Source of the DNA: Pseudomonadota bacterium
GTDB taxonomy: Bacteria > Pseudomonadota > Gammaproteobacteria > Burkholderiales > Burkholderiaceae
Reading direction: 5' to 3'
NCBI GenBank assembly: GCA_021783435.1
Contig: JAJXUC010000048.1
Coordinates: 1 to 23,222, forward strand
DNA length: 23,222 bases
Made by a program: the position numbers and the translations under genes. The first letter of the stretch is position 1, and each line of letters opens with the position of its first letter. Positions 17,825-23,222 of the stretch are shown in pieces. The notes under the pieces are model-generated. The model saw nothing but the letters and a program-made list of their open reading frames with translations. It was not told where the DNA came from and made no database searches.

Positions 17825-17849
17825 CAACCCCGGCCTTGCGCCGGGGTTG
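17825..17849 (+). terminator. Rho-independent-like terminator of the cbb operon
   Basis: CAACCCCGGC pairs perfectly with GCCGGGGTTG (10 bp) around the loop CTTGC. The tail TCGTCT is only partly T-rich, so termination may be leaky and let some transcripts run into the thioredoxin-like gene 44 bp later. Confidence 0.75.
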
Positions 17850-17892
17850 TCGTCTGGACGGCGCGCCCCTAATCCCGCACCAGGAGATTCTC

Positions 17893-18450
17893 ATGGCAGC
17901 CACCGCCGACCCTCTGCAACGCGGCTTCGCCGCGCCTGATTTTTCCCTGCCCGGTGTGGATGGACGCACCTGGAGCCTGTCCGATGTGCGCGGCCCCAAC
18001 GGCACCCTGGTCATGTTCATCTGCAACCACTGCCCCTATGTGCAGGCCGTGGCCGATCGCATGGTGCGCGATGCGCGCGAACTGCGCGCCCTGGGCGTGC
18101 ACACCGTGGCCATCAGCAGCAATGATGTGGCCGCCTACCCCGAGGACTCGTTCGACCACATGCAGTTGTTCGCCGCGCAGCACGGCTTCGGCTTCCCCTA
18201 CCTTGACGACGCATCGCAGGCGGTCGCCCGCGCCTATGGCGCCGTCTGCACGCCCGACTTCTTCGGCTTCAACGCCGATTTGAAGCTGCAGTACCGCGGC
18301 CAGCTCGACGCTTCGCGCAAACAGGCCGCCACGCCCGACGTGCGCCGCGACCTGTTCGAGGCCATGAAGCAGATCACCGCAACCGGCATCGGCCCCGAGG
18401 AGCAAGTCCCCAGCATCGGCTGCTCGATCAAATGGAAGGACGAGGCCTGA
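17893..18450 (+). CDS. Thioredoxin-family / peroxiredoxin-like protein (AhpC/TSA fold)
   Basis: A 185-residue cytoplasmic-looking protein without a signal peptide. It opens with the redoxin pattern APDFSLPGVDGRTWSLSDV, followed by a CxxC motif, FICNHCPYVQA (C44, C47), and later VCTPDFFGF (C119) and a C-terminal cysteine (C177). This is the PRX_like1 type of thioredoxin-fold protein; the electron donor and substrate are unknown. The ATG at 17893 has AGGAG at good spacing; the longer frame from 17836 runs through the terminator region and is rejected. It lies between the cbb operon and cbbY, so a redox role linked to carbon fixation is conceivable but not shown. Confidence 0.88.
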   Translation: MAATADPLQRGFAAPDFSLPGVDGRTWSLSDVRGPNGTLVMFICNHCPYVQAVADRMVRDARELRALGVHTVAISSNDVAAYPEDSFDHMQLFAAQHGFGFPYLDDASQAVARAYGAVCTPDFFGFNADLKLQYRGQLDASRKQAATPDVRRDLFEAMKQITATGIGPEEQVPSIGCSIKWKDEA

Positions 18451-18477
18451 ACGCCTCACGCTCACCTTGTTCGCTGC

Positions 18478-18527
18478 CCCCTCGAAGGGGAGCCCCTCCC
18501 TTGGGGCGGCCCGGCGCGAAGGGCCGC
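18478..18527 (+). repeat. Three consecutive GC-rich hairpins, likely dispersed intergenic repeat
   Basis: Three stems follow one another: CCCCT-CGA-AGGGG (18478-18490), GCCCC-TCCCTT-GGGGC (18492-18507), and GCGGCCC with GGGCCGC around an 8-nt loop (18506-18527, perfect 7 bp). The second and third share two bases, so they are partly alternative. The core GCCCCTCCCTTGGGGCGGCC resembles short palindromic elements I recall between genes of Burkholderiales. The block ends 16 bp before the cbbY start and may act as a 3' end for the preceding gene. Confidence 0.55.
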
Positions 18528-18543
18528 TTCTCCGAATGCCGCC

Positions 18544-19308
18544 ATGAACACACTCCAAGCCCTGATTTTTGACGTCGACGGCACGCTGGCCGAAACCGAG
18601 CGCGACGGCCACCGCATCGCCTTCAACCAGGCGTTTGCCGACGCCGGTCTGGATTGGCACTGGGACATGCCCACCTACGGTCGCCTGCTCGCCATCACCG
18701 GCGGCAAGGAACGCCTGCTGGCGTATTGGCAGGAGGTCGATCCGCAGGCCGCACGAGGGCCGGACGCCGCCGGGTTGATTGCCGAGCTGCACCGCCGCAA
18801 GACCGCGCACTATGTGCGCCTCGTGGCCGAAGGCGGCATGGCCCTGCGTCCCGGTGTGCGGCGCTTGCTGCTCGAGGCGCGCGACGCCGGCCTGCGCCTG
18901 GCCATCGCCACCACAACCACGCCCGACAACGTCGAAGCCCTGCTGCGCGCCACGCTGGGCGCGAACGGCATGGCGATGTTCGCGTGCATCGGCGCCGGCG
19001 ATGCCGTGCCACGCAAGAAACCCGACCCCGGCATCTACGCCTGGGTGCTGGAGCGCTTGCGCCTGGACCCGCAGCAATGCGTGGCTTTCGAGGACTCGGC
19101 CAACGGCCTGCGAGCCGCCCTCGGCTCCGGGCTGCCCACGGTGATCACCACCGGCAGCTACACCGCCGGCGAAGCCTTCCCCGGAGCGCTGGCGCTACTC
19201 GACGGGCTGGGCGAACCGCAGGCCCCGGCAAGCGGCCATGTCGGGCAGCAGGCCTGGACCGGCTGCGTCGACCTGGCCACGCTACAGGCCTGGATCAGCG
19301 CCGTTTGA
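18544..19308 (+). CDS. cbbY: CbbY-like HAD phosphatase
   Basis: CbbY proteins are HAD phosphatases; characterised members degrade xylulose 1,5-bisphosphate, a RuBisCO inhibitor. The 254-residue protein has the nucleophile and acid D10/D12 in LIFDVDGTLAETE. The cap signature GHRIAFNQAF follows, as in CbbY. Further motifs are LAIATTTTPDNVEALL, the lysine motif PRKKPDPGIY, and CVAFEDSANGLRAAL with the metal-binding acid. A beta-phosphoglucomutase-like role is less likely because TLAETERDGHRIAFN fits CbbY better. There is no clear Shine-Dalgarno, and a hairpin cluster lies just upstream. It is convergent with the next gene across an 18-bp gap without a terminator. Confidence 0.9.
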   Translation: MNTLQALIFDVDGTLAETERDGHRIAFNQAFADAGLDWHWDMPTYGRLLAITGGKERLLAYWQEVDPQAARGPDAAGLIAELHRRKTAHYVRLVAEGGMALRPGVRRLLLEARDAGLRLAIATTTTPDNVEALLRATLGANGMAMFACIGAGDAVPRKKPDPGIYAWVLERLRLDPQQCVAFEDSANGLRAALGSGLPTVITTGSYTAGEAFPGALALLDGLGEPQAPASGHVGQQAWTGCVDLATLQAWISAV

Positions 19309-19326
19309 CGCCTGGCCTGCGAAGCT

Positions 19327-20010
19327 TCACCCCACCACACTGATCGACTCGGGCGGCAGCGTGATGGGCTGCAGGGCGAGCGGTCTGACCCGGTGCTCCA
19401 GGGTGGCGTCGCCCGATGGTTCGGGTCGGCGCAGCCAGGCCTGGTGCAAGGCGGCTCGGGCGTTCACCCAATCGCCCAGATCCACCCGAATCGGCGTGGC
19501 GCCGAGATTCACCAGCAGCACGCGGCTGCCCTGCGCGCCGATGAAGCTGGCGCCCTGCAGGACGGCCTGCGTGGTTGGCGCGGGATAGGCGCCGTCGACG
19601 CCGGGGAAGCGCAGTTTCTCGAAGTCCTGCGCACCCGCCAGGGCGACGCCGAGCACATGCCGCGAGGCGACCCATGGGGCGCACACCGAGGGCGCGCCAC
19701 CCGCCCAATGCGCGGTGCCGCACAGCTTGCCAACGCCGGGCCTGGCTGGGGGCACATGGCCCTGGTCCAGCGCCTGCAACACGGCGACCACGCCACGCAG
19801 TTGCAGCGCCCAGGCCTTGGCCAGCGGGACTCGCCGGGCGCTGGGGCCGACCAGTGCCGCCCCTGCGTCCCATGTGCGCGGCAGAGCGCGCATCACGTCG
19901 TCGGGGCCGACTCCGGTGAACAGGGGGCGGGGGGTAGCCTGTGCCTGGGTCAAGCCGCACAAGCAGACCAGGCCGAGGTGGACAAACAGGGAACGACGCA
20001 AGGGCAGCAT
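19327..20010 (-). CDS. Putative secreted protein of unknown function
   Basis: I do not recognise a family with confidence. Starting at the ATG at 20010 gives 227 residues with a typical Sec signal peptide: basic MLPLRRS, a hydrophobic core, and AQA before residue 26. The C-terminal third looks like beta-strands: RVLLVNLGATPIRVDLGDW, then PITLPPESISVV at the very end. That ending resembles the C-terminal beta-sandwich of some glycoside hydrolases, so this may be a stand-alone or degraded remnant of such a protein. The frame stays open 65 codons upstream (to 20205), but that part is basic and cysteine-rich with no signal. There is no good Shine-Dalgarno. It lies downstream of holA on the same strand. 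Confidence 0.6.
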   Translation of the reverse strand: MLPLRRSLFVHLGLVCLCGLTQAQATPRPLFTGVGPDDVMRALPRTWDAGAALVGPSARRVPLAKAWALQLRGVVAVLQALDQGHVPPARPGVGKLCGTAHWAGGAPSVCAPWVASRHVLGVALAGAQDFEKLRFPGVDGAYPAPTTQAVLQGASFIGAQGSRVLLVNLGATPIRVDLGDWVNARAALHQAWLRRPEPSGDATLEHRVRPLALQPITLPPESISVVG

Positions 20011-20216
20011 GGTGTGCAAGGTGATGACATGGAATCGGCGCGCTTGGCACTCTGAATCGCCGAAGGGCCAGAAATTCCCGCTGGAGCAACACCTTGGGTA
20101 TCCGGCTGTCAGGATGCGCTTCCGGCCTTTGCGCATGGCGCCGAGCGCGCCCTGCAGATCCTGGCGCGCGTCGCCGGACCACTTTGGAGGCGGGCCGAAC
20201 GCCAATGCGCGGGGGT

Positions 20217-21308
20217 TCAGTGCGCCGCCAACAGCACCAGTCTGGCGCCGTGCGGGCTGGCAGCGGGCAGCGGGGCCGCGGCTTGCGCCATGGCGAGCGC
20301 CAGATGGCGTACCGCCTCCCAGGGCTCGTGCGGAATGCCGGGCGGACGCAATCCTTTGACGGCGCGATCACAGGCCGCGGCACGCAACAACAAGCCCTCC
20401 AGCAGCGGCAGCCCGAGGTGCGGCAAGGCGCGCTGCAGCAGCTTTTCCTTCGGCCCCCAGATGCGGTTGGCGCGCGCCAGTGTGGTGAAACTCTCGCCCG
20501 CGTCGAGCCCCTGGCGCAGGCGCAGCCAGGCCCGCACCTCCTCGGCCAGCGACCAATGCGCCAGCACCGGAGCCACGCCCTCGCCCTGCAGGCCTTCGAG
20601 CATGCGCAGCAGGCGCGGCAGATCGCCCGCCAGCACGCCTTCACCCAGGCGGAACACGCTGTAGCGCGCCGCGCCCTGCACCAGGTCTTCCACCTGCGCC
20701 GGATCCAGTTCGCCGGGCGAGACCAGCAGCGCGAGTTTTTCCACTTCCTGGTGTGCGGCAAGCAGATTGCCTTCGGTACGCGCCACCAGCATGTCCAGGC
20801 AGATCTGGCCGGCGGTGCCGCTGGGCATGCGCAGACCGTGGCGCGCCAGACGGGTGCGCATCCAGGCGCCGAGCTGGTCGGCTTCGATGCTGTCCACCCG
20901 CACCGCGACGCCGGCGTCCGCCAAGCGGCTGAACCAGTCGGATTTCTGTGTGGCGGCATCCAGTCGCGGCAACAGCACCAGCATCAGCACATCGGCGCTG
21001 GTCTCCTGCGCCAGGGCCGCCAGGGCCTGGGCGCCGTCGCGGCCGGGTTTGCCGGTGGGCAGGCGAATTTCGATCAGCTTGCGCTCGCCGAACAGGCTGA
21101 GTTCGCGGCTTTGCGCCAGCAGCATGTCCCAGTCGAAGCCGCGCTCGACCTGGTGTTGCTCGCGCGTGGTGTAGCCCTGCGCCTGGGCGCTGGCGCGAAT
21201 CGCATCCACCGCCTCGTTCACCAGCAGCAGTTCGTCGCCAAACACGGTGTAGGGGCCGCGCAGACCGGCGTCCAGACGGGCTTGCAACTGGTCGGCGCGG
21301 ATCTGCAT
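20217..21308 (-). CDS. holA: DNA polymerase III subunit delta
   Basis: HolA is the delta subunit of the clamp loader, which opens the sliding clamp. The 363-residue protein opens MQIRADQLQARL and continues YTVFGDELLLVNEAVDAIR, the usual N-terminal block. DWDMLLAQSRELSLFGERKLIEIRLPTGKPG matches the beta-contacting region in several separate stretches. The middle contains GNLLAAHQEVEKLALL, and the C-terminal collar domain has VFRLGEGVLAGD and LARANRIWGPKEKLLQ. It lies 29 bp after lptE, in the conserved order leuS-lptE-holA. The Shine-Dalgarno is weak, so translational coupling with lptE is likely. Confidence 0.96.
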   Translation of the reverse strand: MQIRADQLQARLDAGLRGPYTVFGDELLLVNEAVDAIRASAQAQGYTTREQHQVERGFDWDMLLAQSRELSLFGERKLIEIRLPTGKPGRDGAQALAALAQETSADVLMLVLLPRLDAATQKSDWFSRLADAGVAVRVDSIEADQLGAWMRTRLARHGLRMPSGTAGQICLDMLVARTEGNLLAAHQEVEKLALLVSPGELDPAQVEDLVQGAARYSVFRLGEGVLAGDLPRLLRMLEGLQGEGVAPVLAHWSLAEEVRAWLRLRQGLDAGESFTTLARANRIWGPKEKLLQRALPHLGLPLLEGLLLRAAACDRAVKGLRPPGIPHEPWEAVRHLALAMAQAAAPLPAASPHGARLVLLAAH

Positions 21309-21337
21309 GCTGTTGGAATCGGCGGCGAACGGTTCGC

Positions 21338-21862
21338 TCAGGGCGCGGAAGCTGGAGCCGCGGGCAGAGGCGCGCGCTTCACCGTGGAGAGCTGGAACAT
21401 GATGCGGTTGACGATGTCTTGCCGCATGCCGCGATAGAGCAGGTCGGCCTCGTTGGCCTTGGCCAGTGTGGCCGACGTGCTGTAGCTCAGGCTGCTGCTC
21501 TGGCTGATGGTGGTGGGCGCAATCAGCACCTGGCCGGCCGGCGTCGTGAGTTGAAAGCTGACGGTTTCACGCAACTGGTATTGCGCCACGGTACCGTCGG
21601 CGTTGTAGGCCACCGCGGTTTGCGTCGGACTGTCGGAGAGCAGGGTGAAAATGGCCTGGGCCTGCTTCGGGTCGTTGGCGATGCGGGTGGCCGTGGTGCT
21701 GGCGATCTGGCGTTTGAGGTCGATGAGCAGGGGCCCGCCCGGCCCTTGCACCGCCAAGGTCGAAAACGCCAGATTGGTGGAGCCGCGCAGGTGGAAACCG
21801 CAACCGGCCAGCCACAGGGTGGCCGACAGGGCGAGGATGCACGTAGCGAAGCGTCGCGTCAT
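21338..21862 (-). CDS. lptE: LPS-assembly lipoprotein LptE
   Basis: LptE is the outer-membrane lipoprotein that plugs and supports LptD in inserting lipopolysaccharide. The 174-residue protein has a lipoprotein signal with lipobox LAGC (C21), followed by GFHLRGSTNLAFSTLAV, the family's opening. QYQLRETVSFQLTTPAG and the C-terminal LLYRGMRQDIVNRIMFQL are also typical. It starts 43 bp after the leuS stop and ends 29 bp before holA, all on the minus strand. The ribosome-binding site is weak, as for holA. Confidence 0.95.
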   Translation of the reverse strand: MTRRFATCILALSATLWLAGCGFHLRGSTNLAFSTLAVQGPGGPLLIDLKRQIASTTATRIANDPKQAQAIFTLLSDSPTQTAVAYNADGTVAQYQLRETVSFQLTTPAGQVLIAPTTISQSSSLSYSTSATLAKANEADLLYRGMRQDIVNRIMFQLSTVKRAPLPAAPASAP

Positions 21863-21905
21863 GGCCGTATTGTCGCTGGGTCGGCTGCGTCCATCGGATC
21901 GCCGT

Positions 21906-23222
21906 TCACACCACCACGTTCACCAGGCGCCCGGGCACGACCACGACCTTCTTCGCCGCATGGCCTTCGCCGAATCTGGCGAACTCGGCGCTGGCCAGCG
22001 CGGCAGCTTCGATCACGCTCCTGTCGGCATGGGCCGGCACCTGCAGTGCGCCGCGCAGCTTGCCGTTGATCTGCAGCATCAGTTCCACCGTGTCCTGCAC
22101 CAGCGCGGCGGGGTCCACCTGCGGCCAGGGCGCGTCGAGCAGATCGCCCTGCTGCGCGGCGTAGCCAAGATCCTGCCACAGGGCATGGGTGATGTGCGGC
22201 GTGGCGGGGTAGAGCACGCGCAGCAGAATGCCGAAGCCTTCACGCAGTGCGGCAGGCATGCCCGAAGCGGCCGTGTCGGCGCCCTCCAGGGCGTTGAGCA
22301 TCTTCATCGCGCCCGAGACCACCGTGTTGTATTGCATGCGCCCGTAATCGAAGCTCACCTGCTGCAGGGTTTGATGCAACTCGCGGCGCAGTTTGCCCGG
22401 GGCCGCGGCGGGCTCTGCCGCGCTGGGAGACAAATCCTGCAACTTGAGGCCGAATGCCCACACCCGCTTCAGGAAGCGATGCGATCCTTCCACCGCCGCG
22501 TCGTTCCATTCCAGCGTGGCTTCCGGCGGGGCGGCGAACATGGTGAACAGACGCGCGGTGTCGGCGCCGTAGCGGTCGATCAGGTCTTGCGGATCGACGC
22601 CGTTGTTCTTGCTCTTGCTCATCGTGCCCACGCCGCCGTAGTCCACGGCGGAGCCGTCGGCCTTGAGCCTGGCGGCGGCGATCTTGCCCTGCGCGTCGAG
22701 CACGTTGTCCACGTCGTGCGGCCAGAAATACTCGATGCCGCCCTGCGGCGTCTTGCGCGAGTAGATGTGGTTGAGCACCATGCCCTGGGTCAGCAATCGC
22801 TTGAAGGGCTCGTCGGCCTGGATCAGGCCGAGATCGCGCATCACCTTGGTCCAGAAGCGCGCGTACAGCAGGTGCAGGATGGCGTGCTCGATGCCGCCGA
22901 TGTACTGGTCCATCGGCATCCAGTAGTCGGTGCGGGCATCGACCATGGCGGCCTGGTTGTCGGCGCAGGTGTAGCGCATGAAGTACCAGCTCGAATCGAC
23001 GAAGGTGTCCATGGTGTCGGTTTCGCGCCGGGCCGGTTTGCCGCATTGCGGGCAGGCCACGTCGACGAACGCCGCACACTGGTGCAGCGGGTTGCCGCTG
23101 CCGTCGGGAATCAGGTTGTTCGGCAACACCACCGGCAGGTCCTGTTCCGGCACCGGCACTGCGCCGCAGTCGTCGCAGTGGATGATGGGTATCGGCGTGC
23201 CCCAGTAGCGCTGGCGGCTCAC
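21906..23222 (-). CDS. leuS: Leucyl-tRNA synthetase, C-terminal half (5' end beyond window)
   Basis: LeuRS charges tRNA-Leu with leucine. The visible 438 codons start inside the catalytic core at [12 protein letters not shown], so the start codon, HIGH motif and editing domain lie to the right of the window. Present are the zinc-like module ([25 protein letters not shown]), [29 protein letters not shown], and the signature [12 protein letters not shown]. That signature has T where KMSKS has K; I recall T in other betaproteobacterial enzymes, so this is probably not a defect. The C-terminal anticodon-binding and LeuRS-specific domains are intact. It is the first visible gene of leuS-lptE-holA. 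Confidence 0.98.
   Translation of the reverse strand: MSRQRYWGTPIPIIHCDDCGAVPVPEQDLPVVLPNNLIPDGSGNPLHQCAAFVDVACPQCGKPARRETDTMDTFVDSSWYFMRYTCADNQAAMVDARTDYWMPMDQYIGGIEHAILHLLYARFWTKVMRDLGLIQADEPFKRLLTQGMVLNHIYSRKTPQGGIEYFWPHDVDNVLDAQGKIAAARLKADGSAVDYGGVGTMSKSKNNGVDPQDLIDRYGADTARLFTMFAAPPEATLEWNDAAVEGSHRFLKRVWAFGLKLQDLSPSAAEPAAAPGKLRRELHQTLQQVSFDYGRMQYNTVVSGAMKMLNALEGADTAASGMPAALREGFGILLRVLYPATPHITHALWQDLGYAAQQGDLLDAPWPQVDPAALVQDTVELMLQINGKLRGALQVPAHADRSVIEAAALASAEFARFGEGHAAKKVVVVPGRLVNVVV

Noticed and set aside
17836..17892. Longer start for the thioredoxin-like gene at 17836
   Set aside because: The extra 19 codons would begin inside the cbb terminator hairpin, while the ATG at 17893 has an AGGAG at ideal spacing and the expected family N-terminus.
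19295..20959. 554-codon minus-strand frame overlapping holA and the secreted protein gene
   Set aside because: It is out of frame with holA, which has clear family motifs, and reads as arginine/alanine/cysteine-rich filler.
22611..22625. TMSKS instead of KMSKS in LeuRS as a possible inactivating change
   Set aside because: The rest of the motif and surrounding SKNNGVDPQ are intact, and I recall a threonine at this position in other betaproteobacterial LeuRS.

Overview
The window is a GC-rich chromosomal segment with tightly packed housekeeping genes on both flanks and a Calvin-Benson-Bassham (CBB) operon in the middle. Gene content and protein flavour point to a facultatively or obligately autotrophic betaproteobacterium of the order Burkholderiales. 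A sulfur- or metal-oxidising Thiomonas-like organism would fit, but the genus is an inference from gene content, not a measured placement. I see no insertion sequence, prophage, CRISPR array, rRNA or complete tRNA.

Layout. (1) 1-3029, minus: the N-terminal ~1009 codons of a YhdP/AsmA-like envelope protein, cut by the window edge. (2) 3174-7821, plus: glnE (glutamine synthetase adenylyltransferase), tal (transaldolase) and rsmE (16S rRNA m3U1498 methyltransferase). (3) 7736-8791, minus: cbbR, a LysR-type regulator whose 3' end overlaps the 3' end of rsmE by 86 bp. (4) 8792-9359: a 568-bp divergent spacer holding two TNA-N7-TNA half-sites exactly 21 bp apart, a consensus -35 box, and several long inverted repeats. 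(5) 9360-17787, plus: cbbF, cbbP, cbbT, cbbZ, cbbG, cbbK and cbbA, closed by a strong hairpin. (6) 17893-19308, plus: a thioredoxin/peroxiredoxin-like gene, a cluster of three hairpins, and cbbY. (7) 19327-23222, minus: a small secreted protein of unknown function, then holA, lptE and the C-terminal half of leuS, which read as the operon leuS-lptE-holA.

How the genes fit together. cbbP makes ribulose-1,5-bisphosphate. cbbK, cbbG, cbbA, cbbF and cbbT reduce 3-phosphoglycerate and regenerate the pentose acceptor. cbbZ clears 2-phosphoglycolate from RuBisCO oxygenation, and cbbY probably clears misfire sugar bisphosphates. Transaldolase next door also acts on sugar phosphates shared with this network. 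RuBisCO (cbbLS), its activase (cbbX or cbbQO) and ribulose-phosphate epimerase (cbbE) are not in the window. In the classic Cupriavidus order cbbLSXYEFPTZGKA they precede cbbF; here cbbR is the direct divergent neighbour of cbbF.

The most interesting non-coding signal is the cbbR-cbbF spacer. Downstream of the presumed CbbR operator, about 490 bp carry at least three independent inverted-repeat structures, including an extended imperfect hairpin (9170-9278) and a GAAA-capped hairpin (9290-9312) just before the cbbF ribosome-binding site. This could be a structured mRNA leader or the scar of a cbb rearrangement; sequence alone cannot decide.
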